In this document: one piece after another, positions 1 through 11,720 of the stretch
How the letters are laid out: every line of letters starts with the position of its first letter
Position numbering within the stretch: the stretch's first letter is position 1
NCBI GenBank assembly: GCA_025175895.1
Contig: CM045990.1
Span: forward strand, 57,041,704-57,105,703
DNA: 64,000 nucleotides
Direction of reading: 5' to 3'
DNA from: Wurfbainia villosa
Lineage: Eukaryota > Streptophyta > Magnoliopsida > Zingiberales > Zingiberaceae
Made by a program: the position numbers and the translations under genes
The notes under the pieces: model-generated
The model's database searches: none
Seen by the model: only the letters and a program-made list of their open reading frames with translations
Told to the model about the DNA's origin: nothing

Positions 1-871
1 GTAACTATTTCTCAAACCCTTCAAGAGCTCGAATGAATCGCGGCCCCATTCCCTTCACTCATCTTATACCCACTTGGTTCAGTGACATGGTCTATTGTGT
101 CGGGCCCTCACTAGGTCGACTACGCCACACCTAGCCCAAGTATCATTTCCTCGCCCCACGGATTCTAGTTACTCCACATGTATCAAGAGTACCTTACTCT
201 AAACATGTAATGCTTTGGCCAAAGACTTTAGTAACAATCCGACGAGGCCATGGGTATACATCTCCTCGCAAGGAGTGGTGAATCTTTATAGGCTATTCAA
301 ACACCTTCGATCACTCGACTTATACCCAATCATCTCCGGTCCACATCTCCTTAGAGATGTTTGCTTAAGATGTCAAAGCATAAGTCTCCATGATCAAGAT
401 GACTTGAATACCGCAAGTCAAAGGAACATCGACTTAAGCCACAAAGAAGAACTTCATTGACATATCTATATATGCAGAGAACCATATGAAGTCTTACTAC
501 TGGTCACTCCAATGAACTAGTTACCATAACTAGCATCCACGATCAACTCCGACATCACTATGTCTCCACCTGAGAATCACCGCTTGATACACCAAGAGTA
601 GTCTCGTCAAGAATTGATGGTGTCCAAATCCATCAATTCATCGACTAGGATAATCTGATACATCACAATTACACATGTAGAGATACTCACTAGTTGTGAT
701 CCAGTCACAAATTCTCTCATGCCGTGAATCGACGTGGACATTCAAGAAATGAGTTTAAGATCCAATCAAATACATTAAACATGTATACTCAAATAGTGAA
801 TCTTCATTTATCATATAAATGGTTCATACATAAGGCGATTGCCTTAGGACATCTCTCATATATTACTAACA
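1..871 (-). mobile_element. Partial copia LTR (family E), 5' part
   Basis: Read on the minus strand, this stretch starts TGTTAGTAATATATGAGAG at base 871. It matches the first roughly 880 bases of the LTR that begins at 59409 on the plus strand, so both belong to one family. The rest lies left of the window, so this may be a solo LTR or the 5' LTR of a longer element. It sits inside the long gypsy LTR that continues at 872. The next five bases, CAAAC (872-876), occur once, uninterrupted, in the homologous LTR copy at 14793-14797. That fixes the insertion point and predicts a CAAAC duplication beyond the left edge. The short open frames inside are not conserved proteins. Confidence 0.88.
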
Positions 872-2871
872 CAAACAACATGTTATCTTCATTTACCATA
901 AAAACATAGCATGAACTTATCTATTGCATGGCATAGAACATGTTATCTTCTTTTAACATCAAACATGGCATAAACTCATTTAAAACCTAGCATAGAGCAT
1001 GTTATCTTCATCTAACACCAAAAGTCATTATGAACTCATGCAAAACATAGCATAGAAGACACCTTAGGGGTCTCGATGGACTTGGCCAAATGGTTCAAAG
1101 GGCCTAAAGGTTCATCCACTTAAACCAAGGTTAACAAACAACATGTTATCTTCATTTACCATCAAAACATAGCATGGACTTATCTATAACATAGCATAGA
1201 ACATATTATCTTCTTCTAACATCAAACATGGCATGAACTCATTTAAAACCTAGCATAGAACATGTTATCTTCATCTAGCATCAAAACTTAGCCTAAGCTC
1301 ATCTAAACATGGCATAAAAGAACACACATAGGGGTCTAAAGTGGCTTGGCCGAATGGTCCAAGGCTTAGATGTTCATCCACTTAAATCTAGGTTAACCAA
1401 ACATCATGTTATCTTCTTTTACTATCAAAACATAGCATGAACTTGGCTATAGCATGGCATAAAAGAACATATAGGGGTTTAGAGTGGCTTGGCCGAATAG
1501 TTTTAAAGGTCATAAAAGTTCAAACACTTAACCTAATTCATCTAGCATCCTATCTTCATCATGTTCATACAAGATATGGCATGGATCTTCATGGAAAAAC
1601 TCAAACAAGGTCTTGCCCGAATGGTTTCAAGAGGATTAACACCAATACATCAATCGAAAACTACTTGTACGCAGGTGAGGGGGATACTTACCTATAAATC
1701 TAAACACACCTATATAATCTGATCAAAACATATTCTTAATCATTTATCAAACATTTAACATGATCATACTCCCAAAACTCATATAGGAAGCCTTTCAAGA
1801 CATGAAATCATGCTCTTTGTCCCCAAAACCTATAGGGGAAGCATCTTTTCGATCTTATGTCTTGATTCAACATGAAATATACTTAAAATATCTAAAAATA
1901 TAACAAACATAATCTGGACAGAACATATAAATTCGAATAAAACATGGTGATAGAAGTTAAATGGGCATATTAAAGAGTTACTTATGCTATAGGTGAAAGA
2001 TAGCATCTTTGTGATCTTAGATCTTGCTTAAAAAGACATATACCTTAATTGTAAATCTGATCACACACATATATCATCTGATCCAAACATATAATCTTCA
2101 AAACATAGAAAAATAAGCTATATAAAACAATCGAAGAGCTACTTGTACTACAGGTGAGAGATACTTACATCCTCTCGCTATCGTACTAGTTTACCGCTAG
2201 GGTTTTTAGGAGATGAAGACCTTCCCATGTTCCTTAGACTTAGGAGTGATCCTCTAGCATATACTAAGCCTTTGTATACCCTTGAAACCCTCTCAAAAAC
2301 ACCAAACAAGGGCATTAGGGTCTCGGTGAAGGAGGAAGGAGGAGGGAACATTTCGGTGGAGTTGGATCTTCTAGCAATACTAAGACTTGTGGGAACTCCT
2401 CTTGGAAAACCCCTCTTGAGAATCCCTACACAAGAAACCCTCGAGCTTGGGATGAAAAAGGGAGGAAGGGGAATGAGAAATTCGGCCAAGGATGAAGAAG
2501 AAGGAGAATGAAGAAGGAAAGTGGGATTTTACTTCCTCTCTTCTCTTAATTCTCCTCTTTAATACCTAGGGAATGAACACTCTTCGTCCTTTCATGGGGG
2601 GATGAACCAACTCCTCATCTTCCCATCTATATCCTTTGTATATTTTTTATATATCTTATCCATGAATCATCCTATGGTCTTGTACATTCTTTATATATCT
2701 TATCCATGAATCATCCTAGGGTCTAGTGGTGTCAAGGCTACCTCCCTATTAGGAGGTTCATGGTTCAAATCCTACCTATAACCATCTCTTATTTTATTTT
2801 ATTTTAAACCTTTTATAGCGTTAAAACCCATATAATTAATTTGCATAGTTTAGAATTTTACGGGCGTTACA
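872..2871 (-). mobile_element. 3' LTR of Tekay/Del-like gypsy GYP-T (part)
   Basis: This is one of two nearly identical copies of about 2 kb; the other is 14793-16782. On the minus strand the LTR starts TGTAACGCCCG at 2871, directly after a decayed integrase end, which is the expected 3' LTR position. Long LTRs of this kind with TGTAACGCCC starts are usual in chromoviruses of the Tekay/Del group. Bases 872-1700 consist of diverged short repeats with recurring ATGTTATCTTC, GCATGGCATA and TTGGCCGAATGG motifs. A 94-codon frame (2227-2511, plus) and a 103-codon frame (2178-2489, minus) overlap, and both recur in the other LTR. I treat them as LTR sequence, not genes. Confidence 0.85.
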
Positions 2872-2879
2872 ATCCTTCA

Positions 2880-3325
2880 TTCCTATAAAAGTTTCGTCCT
2901 CGAAACTTAGAACAACTCCGAATACTTTTGTTTCATGTCATCCTCGCCTTCCTAAGTTGCTTCTTCAAACTTTTGATTTTGCCATATGACTTTCACTAAG
3001 GGTACTTCTTTGGTTCTCTATTTCTTGATTTCTCGATCTATTATCTGAATAAGTCGAGTTTCATAACTTAAATCTTCTTGAACTTGTACCAGTTGTGGCT
3101 CAATCACATGGTCTTAGGAAATCTATGCAATCTGATCACCTCCTCAACATACAACTAAGCTAGTTGTTCCATTGAGTACGATACTTGATTGCCAGAAAAT
3201 GGGCAGTTTTTGTCAATCTTTCAACAATCACCTAAATAGCTTCATAACCATTAGTTGTTTTGGGTAGTCCTACTATGAAATCCATAGCTATATGTTCCCA
3301 CTTCCATTCTGGGATTTGAATAGGC
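2880..3325 (-). pseudogene. Integrase remnant of GYP-T, core deleted
   Basis: Minus-strand translation shows IPEWKWEHIAMDFIVGLP near 3313-3260, then the usual run into VIVERLTKTAHFLAIK. This is the start of a Ty3/gypsy integrase catalytic core. A short LYVEEVIRLHRFPKT piece follows in another frame. The sequence then jumps to the C-terminal region (VQEDLSYETR, VPLVKVIWQNQKFEEAT), which resembles the GPY/F and chromodomain-like tail of Tekay chromoviruses. The middle of the core, with the second and third acidic catalytic residues, is missing, and in-frame stops are present. The 3' end (GTTTCGAGGACGAAAC) runs directly into the LTR start at 2871. Integrase normally inserts the element cDNA into chromatin; this copy cannot be functional. 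Confidence 0.85.
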
Positions 3326-3426
3326 TACAGAACTCCTGTAGCTGTCCCTGGAGTTCCGTAACCACATGCATAAGATCAGGTGGGGGTACGGTCTCATCGA
3401 CTCTATTACTGCGTCTTCCAGCCATG

Positions 3427-3782
3427 CTTATCTTCATATATTATAATAAGGCTAGCATAAGATTATCATACATATATTCATCCATATTTAAACTAAAAAC
3501 ATTCCTTATCACACACTTATCTTCATATATTATAATAAAGCTAGCATAAGATTATCATACATATATTCATGCATATTTAAACTGAAAACATTCCTTATCA
3601 TACACTTATCTTCATATATTATAATAAGGCTAGCATAAGATTATCATACATATATTCATGCATATTTAAACTAAAAACATTCCTTATCTTACACTTATCT
3701 TCATATATTATAATAAGGCTAGCATAAGATTATCATACATATATTCATGCATATTTAAACTAAAAGCATTCCTTATCATACA
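3427..3782. repeat. Tandem repeat, 4 x 89 bp
   Basis: Four head-to-tail copies start at 3427, 3516, 3605 and 3694, exactly 89 bp apart. Each begins CTTATCTTCATATATTATAA and contains GGCTAGCATAAGATTATCAT. Copies differ by only a few bases, so the expansion is recent relative to the surrounding decay. The array occupies the collapsed interior of GYP-T between the integrase remnant and the primer-binding site. Nothing in it looks coding. Confidence 0.95.
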
Positions 3783-3866
3783 TAAAAGAAATAGAGTAGG
3801 CATAGAATTTCTTACTTGGAGCGGCAGGATTGGAGCTTGATGTGTGTGTAGTGGAAAGGCAGATCT

Positions 3867-3878
3867 GCTCTGATACCA
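3867..3878 (-). other. Primer-binding site of GYP-T
   Basis: On the minus strand this reads TGGTATCAGAGC, complementary to the 3' end of plant initiator methionine tRNA. It lies three bases inside the LTR end at 3882 (minus-strand LTR end GGGCGTGACA). It marks the junction between 5' LTR and interior, and so sets the element's orientation. Confidence 0.88.
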
Positions 3879-4329
3879 ACCTGTCACGCCCGCCCTTTCC
3901 AAAGGTCTGGAGGGGCGGCGCGTGATGCGATCGTACATACATACATTACAGCGGAAGATTACACATATCGTACTTCTTACAACGGAAGACTTTAGACATA
4001 TATTTTTTCTTTTAAACATAAACATGCATCGTCATTTCATAGATACTTCTTCTTAACATAGCTCATGTATAATTATTTCATAAGTACTTAGTGCTTAGTT
4101 CAAGTTCATAAACAAAATCATATTAGGGAAAACATGCATAAAGAACATAACAGATCTCCTCCACCATGCCACTACCACACACACTTTGCCCCTCCTGCTT
4201 CTCCCTTTAGTTTATCCACCCTTTACCCTTATCTGTAGTACAATGGAACATAAACTATAAGCACATAGACTTAGTAAGATCCTGTCCTACTCACAAAAAC
4301 CATACATCAACATCAAGCATAGAGTAGTG

Positions 4330-4496
4330 ACATGATCATATAACACATATAAACATAACATTCATGTAAACATACCAAACATAAGCAAGCATAACATGTA
4401 AACATATATAACATAAGCAAGCATAACATGTAAACATATGTAACATAAGCAAACATAACATGTAAACATATATAACATAAGCAAACATAACATGTA
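4330..4496. repeat. 33 bp AT-rich tandem repeats (left half)
   Basis: Units of about 33 bp, built on AACATAAGCAAGCATAACAT and GTAAACATATAT, repeat several times up to the insertion point of ANG-B. The array resumes at 13544 on the other side, so the copia landed inside it. It belongs to the GYP-T LTR. The apparent minus-strand open frames here are low-complexity translation. Confidence 0.85.
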
Positions 4497-6318
4497 TGTT
4501 GGGTTTTTCCGAGCCGCAAAAACCGCTTTTTACGTTGCGGAAACCTCGGAAGCCCCCGGCCACGGATCCGTGCGAAGAAGTATTAAAACAAAACATGTAT
4601 GTGCTTGTATAAAAACCCTAGATCTACCTTAGATCTAAGAGATAAGAACGTTACCCTCGATGCGATGCCCTTCGCAAATCCCGCTCGTCCAAAAGTCCGC
4701 CGGAACTCGAGAGTGTCAAGTGCACACTCCTCTATGGTATCCACACAAGCAATAGGTGGAGAAAAAGACACTTGAGTGTGCTAGCACTCCTCTATGGTGT
4801 CTCGGCAAGATGAGGTTGGAGAGGGAGAGCTTGAGAGGAAAGGTTCCAAGGTTGAAGATGAAGTCAATTAGCCACCAAAAATCAATACTCCATCTAATGG
4901 AGTGGCCGGCCACTTCATGGAGGGGGGTTACATGCATGCATGTAACTCCCATGACCCTTGATCTCCCTCATGATGTGGCATCAATTGACAAAGTCAATGA
5001 TGATGTGGAGCATCATCATTGGCCGCCCATGCCAAGTCATCACCATGACATGGCATTTGGTCAAGTCAAACTTGACCTTTCATCTTCCCTCTCAAGTCAA
5101 GTCAAACTTGACCTCTAATCTCCCATGGTTGATCAAATCTAACCACTTGACTCAAGTCAATTTAATTTAATGAATCTTTATTCATTAATTTAAATTGATT
5201 TGATGAATCAAATCTCAATTAGACTCATTCAACACTTGAATCAACTTGAGTCTAACTCAATTAGTCTAATTTGGATTACTCTTAATCCAATTTGGTTCAT
5301 CCCATGAACCTAATCCTCATGGTTCATCATATGAACCTAATCTCCATCTAATTGCTCTTATGTGTGTGACTATAGGTTCTTGTAACGCGTTGGCAATGTC
5401 CCTAAACCGATTTAGGAACATAAGCAATGAGCGGTATCTAGCAACACATCATTGCTACCCAAGTTACAAGAATGTTGAGCTCCAACATCACCTTTGTGAC
5501 TACTAATTGTGACTCTCACAATATGTGACAATGTCCCTCTATCCTTGACATCAGATTGACCAATCGAGGCATAGACCGTGTCATCCTCGGTACAATCTAA
5601 ATCTTGAACTCCAAGTAGACTCACTCTAATCAAATGAGCTCAATATCTCATATTGACTCATTTGGGCATGGCCATGCACTTCGTGGTCTCACTCTATCAA
5701 GAATATCGATGTCACCCCTCATATAGGAGGGATAGATCCCATCTACATCACTCACATCCCTCGCATAATTCGTTACATACCCGATGTCGCCTTTATAGTC
5801 CACCCATTTACGGGTGGCGTTTGTGAAAACAAAGTATGCAACTCCATTATGTAGGGAACCATGGTGACTTCAGGTCTAAGGACTAATAGTCATACTAATA
5901 GCCACATGAGAAAGTATATGACACTCATATAACGATCCATGATACTTTCTCATGGCGGGTCATTCAGTATACATTCTCCAATGCATACCCATGTGTCAAC
6001 TTGATATCTCATATCCATGACTTGTGAGATCAAGTCATCTTGTTGACCTACATGCTAGTCTCTACACATTAACATTGTCCCTGAATGTTAATACTCGACT
6101 AGGAATGATTAAGAGTAGTGTTCTCTATATCATCTCATTATCGATTCAACCAATCGATTGATATAGATAAGAACCGACTACTCAAGGACATTATTATATT
6201 TAGTTATTTGGCACCAATACAAGTAAATATAATAATCATGCCTTAATAAATAGGAATATGATACAATAAAGTCCATGCAACAATCATCATATGATTGGCT
6301 CTAGGGCTTTCACTAACA
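4497..6318 (-). repeat. 3' LTR of ANG-B
   Basis: 1,822 bp, nearly identical to 11721-13543 apart from scattered substitutions and small indels. Bases 5640-5900 carry several of these small indels relative to the other LTR. The minus-strand start is at 6318, next to the polypurine tract. The block 5150-5350 is rich in short AT direct and inverted repeats (ATTTAA, ATGAACC). Confidence 0.95.
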
Positions 6319-6335
6319 ATCTCCCACTAGCACTA
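6319..6335 (-). other. Polypurine tract of ANG-B
   Basis: On the minus strand CTAGTGCTAGTGGGAGAT lies directly before the 3' LTR start at 6318. The identical AGTGGGAGAT sits before the 3' LTR of ANG-A at 25888-25896. It would prime plus-strand DNA synthesis. Confidence 0.85.
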
Positions 6336-6612
6336 GTGCCAATCACCGTAGTATCTAATACCCAATGACCTAGTGTGACCATCATGCTTTTTCTGTGCCA
6401 AAGCCTTGGTCAAGGGATCTGCGATGTTAGCCTTTGTGGGTACTCTGCAAATCTTCACATCTCCTCGATCGACAATCTCACGAATGAGATGGAAGCACCG
6501 ATATATTCGGCCTCTGTTGTAGAATCAATAACTGTGTCCTGCTTGGAACTCTTCCAGCTCACAGTGCTACCTATTCAAGCAAAACACGAACCCTGACTGC
6601 GATCTATAATCA
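6336..6612 (-). pseudogene. RNase H fragment of ANG-B
   Basis: The minus strand between the reverse transcriptase frame (ending 6613) and the polypurine tract corresponds to the RNase H part of the ANG-A polyprotein at 25390-25870. It is broken into several frames, and part of the domain is missing compared with ANG-A. RNase H would remove the RNA template during reverse transcription. The call rests on position and nucleotide similarity to ANG-A more than on a readable frame. Confidence 0.6.
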
Positions 6613-7359
6613 TCACAGTGGTTTGGAAGCCGCATCATTTGTAACCCTTCTGACTAGCTCCTCATCGCCTCCAAATATCAAGAAATATTCTTTAGTCCTT
6701 CTCAAGTACTTAAGAATATTCTTGACTGCTATCCAGTGACGCTCACCTGGATCTGACTGGTATCTACTCGTCATGCTCAAAGCATACGAGACATCAGGAC
6801 GAGTACACAACATGGCGTACATGATAGATCCTATAGCAGATGCGTAAGGGATCTTATCCATGCGGTCTCTCTCCTCTCTAGAAGAGGGACTTTGAGTCTT
6901 CGAAAGACTCACACCATGTGACATCGGCAGAAGTCCTTTCTTGGAATTCTGCATGGCAAACCGAAGTAATACCGTGTCAATGTATGTACTCTGACTTAGG
7001 CCAAGCAATCTCTTAGATCTATCTCTATAGATCTTGATGCCTAGAATACAGGCTGCTTCACCTAAGTCCTTCATTGAGAAGCACGTCCCCAGCCAAGTCT
7101 TCACAGACTGTAGCGAAGGGATGTCATTCCCAATGAGTATTATGTCATCCACATACAGTACAAGGAACACAAATATGTTCCCATTAACCCTCTTGTAGAC
7201 ACAGGGTTTATCTTCATTCTTGATGAAACCAAACTGTTTGATCGCATCATCGAATCGAAGATTCCAGCTCCGAGAAGCTTGCTTTAGCCCATAAATGGAC
7301 CTTTGCAGCTTGCATACCTTCCCGTATCTTTGTGGATCTACAAAACCCTCGAGGTTGTG
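6613..7359 (-). pseudogene. Reverse transcriptase, C-terminal part (ANG-B)
   Basis: The frame contains FLVLYVDDIILIGND, whose YVDD is the copia reverse transcriptase active site. MKDLGEAACILGIKIYRDRS, SYALSMTSRYQSDPG and a LKYLRRTKEYF run toward RNase H follow. These motifs match the BARE/Angela lineage. The open frame continues upstream of the first usable start (7170) to about 7359, where a frameshift separates it from the N-terminal half. It ends soon after the RNase H domain begins. It would have copied element RNA into cDNA; it is now a fragment. Confidence 0.88.
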
Positions 7360-8334
7360 TCATGTACACATCCTCGAGTAAGTTTCCATTCGTAAAGCGG
7401 TTTTGACATCCATCCGCCGGATCTCATAATCGTGGTATCTTTGCAATAGCAAGCAAGATCCGAATGGACTTAAACATCGAAAGGTTTCATCATAGTCAAT
7501 ACCATGAATTTGCTTGAAACCTTTAGCCACCAATCGGCCCTTATAGGTATGCGTAAGTCCATCCATGTCAGTCTTTCTCCTAAAGACCCACTTACACCCA
7601 ATGGGTTTGACCCCTTCAGGTGGATCAACCAAAGTCCATACTTGGTTAGTGTACATGGATTCCATCTCGGATCTCATGGCGTCTAGCCATTTCTCAGAAT
7701 CTGGGCTCATCACAGCTTCCTGATAGGAGGTAGGCTCATTCTCAATGAGCATAACGTCATCATGGTCAGACAAGAGAAATGAGTATCTCTCAGGCTGACG
7801 ACGTACCCTATCAGACCTGCGAAGAGGTAGGTCTACTTGAACAGGTGGTTGTTCCACAACTCTTTGTGCAACAACCTCATCACCCACAACACTTTGTGGT
7901 TCCTGTTCAACCTCCATCAAGGCCTCAGTGCTATGGTCCTTATCTTGAATTTCTTCAAGATCGAAGGTACTCCCACTAGTTTTTCTAGAAACAAAATCCC
8001 TTTCTAGAAAAACACCAGTCTTTGCCACAAACACTTTGTGCTGACTGGGAATGTAGAAGTAATATCCCTTTGTATCCTTGGGATATCCAACAAAATAGCA
8101 CCTATCGGATTTGGGTCCTAGTTTGTCTGAGACTTGACGTCGAACGTAAGCCTCACAACCCCAAATCCTCATAAAAGACATCTTGGGATTTTTCCCTGTC
8201 CATATCGTATATGGTGTCTTTACCACAGCCTTGGATGGTACACGGTTAAGGGTAAAGGCTGCTGTGTCCAGAGCATATCCCCAAAAGGATATAGGAAGAT
8301 CTGTGTGACTCATCATAGATCGTACCATATCCAA
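7360..8334 (-). pseudogene. Integrase C-terminus and RT N-terminus (ANG-B)
   Basis: A 324-codon frame begins in the integrase tail (AAFTLNRVPSKAVVKTPYTIW, IWGCEAYVRRQVSDKL, CYFVGYPKDTKGYYFY). It passes through an acidic linker and enters the reverse transcriptase (NQVWTLVDPPEGVKPIGCKW, GRLVAKGFKQIHGIDYDETF). It then loses frame near 7440-7370, where MDVKTA should continue into AFLNG. The frame is open upstream into 8335-8530, so the first methionine is not a real start. The best parallel is residues 250-630 of the ANG-A polyprotein at 22918-25386. Confidence 0.88.
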
Positions 8335-9016
8335 TAGGGTACGATTCCTCCTTTCGGATACACCATTCCACTGTGGTGTTCCAGGAGGAGTGAGTTGGGA
8401 TAGAATCCCACACTCAGCTAGATAGTCACGAAACTCATGGCTAAGGTATTCACCACCTCGATCTGATCGAAGTATCTTAATACTCTTGCCAAGCTGGTTT
8501 TGTACTTCATTCTTGAATTCTTTGAACTTTTCAAAGGATTGATTTATGTGTCATAAGATACACATAACCATATCTACTGAAGTCATCAGTAAATGTAATG
8601 AAGTACCTGTAACCACCTCTAGCAGCAACATTGAAAGGACCACATACATCACTATGTATAAGTCCTAACAAATTTGTTGCTCTTTCGCTATGTCCACTAA
8701 AGGGAGTCTTGGTCATCTTGCCTAAAAGGCAAGACTCGCATGTCTCATATGATTCAAAATCAAATGAGTCTAGCAGCCCATCCTTATGGAGTTGAGATAA
8801 GCGACTCTCATTTATGTGACCTAAGCGACAATGCCAAAGATAAGTTTGGTTCAACTCATTTGACTTGAACCTCTTGGTACTTATGTTATAGATAGGGCTC
8901 TCTAAGTCTAGAAAGTAGAGTCCGTTCATTAGAGGTGCACTACAATAGAACATATCATTTAAATAAACTGAACAACATTTGTTCTTTATTATAAATGAAA
9001 ATCCTTTCTTGTCCAA
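8335..9016 (-). pseudogene. GAG-pre-integrase and integrase core (ANG-B)
   Basis: This region holds the zinc-binding N-terminal motif (WHCRLGHIN with CESCLLGK about 40 residues on). The first catalytic aspartate region (HSDVCGPF) and the second (TFTDDFSRYG) follow. A single-base indel near 8540 ends this frame. The third acidic region (VSERRNRT) lies in the next frame at about 8340-8360. Integrase joins element cDNA ends to host DNA. The frame is intact over 161 codons but not over the full domain. Confidence 0.87.
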
Positions 9017-9076
9017 ACAAGAAAGCTGAAATGATGTTCTTAGTTAAGCGGGGCACATAACAACATTCATCTAATT

Positions 9077-9385
9077 CTAGTACAAGCCCGGAGGGCGAGA
9101 TAGATCATAAGTTCCCTCTGAGCCAGCGGAACCCTTGCTCCATTGCCTACTCGTAGGTCCACCTCGCCCTTTGTCAATGCCTGCTATTTCTCTGCACGCA
9201 TTGGTACAAATGTGAGATGCACATCCAGTATCTAATACCCATGATGAAGAAATAGATAGATTGACTTCTATAACATTTATACCTGAAGTAGAAGTCTCAC
9301 TTCTCTTCTTCTTAAGATCTTCCAGGTATGCCTTGCGATTCGCTTCGGTGTCTTCTTCCTTGCAGAAGAAGCAAGCCCCTTCCAT
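9077..9385 (-). pseudogene. Retropepsin-like protease remnant (ANG-B)
   Basis: The frame has VLDTGCASHICTN, with the DTG active-site triad of the copia aspartic protease. Just before it is a damaged nucleocapsid zinc knuckle (CFFCKEED, in which the expected Gly-His-Trp and final Cys are gone). After about 50 residues the frame drifts from the family sequence and ends. The protease would cut the Gag-Pol precursor. Confidence 0.82.
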
Positions 9386-9482
9386 TGGCTACCCCTCCTT
9401 TGGGTTTAAGTTCTTTGCCTTTGCCCTTGGCAGGACTTTCCCTTACCTTTAGGCTTGCCCTTGCCTTTCTTCTTACGCACCA

Positions 9483-10082
9483 TCAAAATGGTGTCGATTT
9501 ACCCTTCTTAAGGTTAAGCTCTGCGATTCTCAACATCGAGCATTTCAGTAATGGCTTATCAATTTCATTCATGTTATAATTCATGACAAATTGATTGAAG
9601 GCTTGTGGAAAAGATTGCAAGATTAGGTCGTGGCGACTCTTGGCCAAGTGGGAATCCCGGACCTTTGTAGGTTTTCTCGTACCCAATCATCTTGAGTACA
9701 TATGTACCTACGAGTCCGTCTTGCATTTTGGACCCAAATAATGCCTTAGAGACTTCATATCTCTCATGCCTAGCTTGTCCTTGATATAGTTGGCGAAGAT
9801 GTCAACCATATCATAAGCATTCATGAACTCGTGTTGCTTACGAGCTCGAGTTCATGGTGCGAACATTAGACATGACACATCTAATGCATCATCTTGATGC
9901 TTCTTGTAAGCATCTTTGTCATTTCGCGAGGCATTGGCGGAGTGCCTCGGAATGGTGCTCGGGCGTCTGACCTTTCTTGGTGAGAACAGTTCTGGGTTCT
10001 TCACTACCCAGAAATTTGCTCCATTGAGCTTGTCCTTCTCAAGGACAGATCGCAGAGAGAGAGTGTTCGTGTTTGTTGACAT
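9483..10082 (-). pseudogene. Gag capsid remnant (ANG-B)
   Basis: The start region reads LSLRSVLEKDKLNGANF, the typical copia Gag beginning, from the ATG at 10082. A frameshifted block, DAYKKHQDDALDVSCLM, and a later frame, FNQFVMNYNMNEIDKPLLK (9483-9686), follow. At least two frameshifts split the capsid domain. Gag would assemble the cytoplasmic virus-like particle. The same N-terminal segment is recognisable at about 21990-22060 in ANG-A. Confidence 0.83.
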
Positions 10083-11705
10083 AGTAATCTACAACATACA
10101 ATGCAGAGGATTAATATCATATTCCTTTATCATTTAATTAGGCCTTTAATCAAATGATGCTCCCACTAAATTATAGGAATTTTGTAGAATCGAGTTATGG
10201 ATGTGGTCAAACCACTTTACTAGATTCATACAAACTAGCTATAATTTTATGGACAAGATCCACATCATACTAAGCCTTGAGTTAGCTTTGCCAAATCGCC
10301 AAGACTTAGTACGATCGTGGGTAACACATTACCGATTACATCTCTATGCAACTCTTGTTTATAGGATTAAGACCCACATTTACAAAAGACCTTGAGTTAG
10401 CTTTGGCTAAATCGCCCAAGATTTAGTGTAAATGCGATCTTAACCTATCTTTCCAACGAATATGCCTATAGTTCTACTCGATCCAATTGAGTTAACTAGT
10501 TTTGCTCAATCTAATTGAGCTTACTCTAACCCGAAGTCGTGATAGGCGGGACCAAGATTGTCCCTCCGCACCCTACCAAGATAATATGCGCTTGCTCGCT
10601 TTGGCGCATTCAACAACAACAAATGATCGAGGTAGTGATGGGTATCAAGGCTCTGTGAGGCATTTTCGAGTTGATTCGATTATGATCTAATCTAATCGTA
10701 ATGTGTATCTTATACGCATTTAGGCCTTTATTATCCTATATTAGCATGCATCATATACATACATTAATTATTCTAGCATGCATCATATACATACAAGAAA
10801 ATTAACCTAGCATGCATCATATACATACAAACATTTTTTCTACTAGCATGCATCACATACATACAAGAAAAATCAATTAAATATACATATATATATATCA
10901 ACATATATATATATCATTAAATGTGATATAGTCATGGCCCTACTACGATCTTCTCAAGCCAATGAGAAGATCGAACGGTCAACCTAAGGCTAGCGGCTTC
11001 TCCAAGCGCTTCCTTTGACCGCCATGTGTCGTCGTCACCCTTCTCGTAAGCTCGCCTTCAAGTGGACTTTCCACCGCTCCATTTTTGTACATTACAAATA
11101 CGAAACTCGAGTTACATTCGAGTCTAAAACTATTTACAACTAGAATATTAAAAGAATAGGTGCGACGCGCAGGTCGCAAACACTTCTACAACACGACCAC
11201 AACTACCAGACGCAGTATTATGAATTACAACACACTTAATCCAATCCAATTGGGTTATTGGGCCATGACAATCACAGAATTATACATAATTCTAAATTAT
11301 GTATTTTTTACAGAAATTTCTATAATTTTTCCTAATTTATTTCGAATTTATGAGTCAACTCTCCGTAATCCGCTAAGCGGTTTCCGGGCGCGATCGCGGG
11401 ACATGACCCCTTTCGGGGATAGGGGCAGCGCCCCTACTCGCAAAATAAACTTCGCGAGTGTCCCTACAATGATCTTACAGCGACTTAAGTCGCTGTCCCA
11501 AAAACCTAAAGCGAGAACTCGCCGATTCGGAGAGTTTTTCTCGACGGTTGAAGCCTACGAGTGTCCCAACACTCGTTGCTTCGACTCTACGAGAAAAATA
11601 CCCAAAAATTCTATAAAATAAGAAAATTTACAGAAACATATAAATCTGTAATTTTTATATCTAATATAAAAACAACAAAAACGAAACACATACATGCTTC
11701 GCACG
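10083..11705 (-). other. Untranslated leader of ANG-B
   Basis: There is no credible coding sequence between gag and the primer site. The leader holds four spaced copies of TAGCATGCATCATATACATAC (10742-10865), an AT dinucleotide tract near 10880-10915, and several palindromic GC-rich stretches at 11380-11560. The plus-strand frame 11160-11621 crosses these without resembling any protein I know. Confidence 0.75.
10742..10865. repeat. Four spaced TAGCATGCATCATATACATAC repeats
   Basis: Four copies of about 20 bp (one with a CACATAC variant) lie 30-40 bp apart in the ANG-B leader. The reverse-complement form (GTATGTGATGCATG) recurs four times in the ANG-A leader at 21260-21352, the same position relative to gag. 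The motif is therefore a feature of the family. Confidence 0.85.
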
Positions 11706-11719
11706 TGGCTCTGATACCA
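11706..11719 (-). other. Primer-binding site of ANG-B
   Basis: The minus strand reads TGGTATCAGAGCCA, one base inside the 5' LTR boundary at 11721. It is a perfect match to the initiator-Met tRNA 3' end used by most plant copia elements. Confidence 0.92.
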
Positions 11720-11720
11720 C

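Noticed and set aside
3427..3782. Regular direct repeats resembling a CRISPR array
   Set aside because: The repeats are contiguous 89 bp units with no unique spacers and no cas genes, in a plant retrotransposon. It is an ordinary tandem repeat.
11160..11621. 153-codon plus-strand frame
   Set aside because: Antisense to the ANG-B leader, no known domain, and not open in the matching ANG-A leader.
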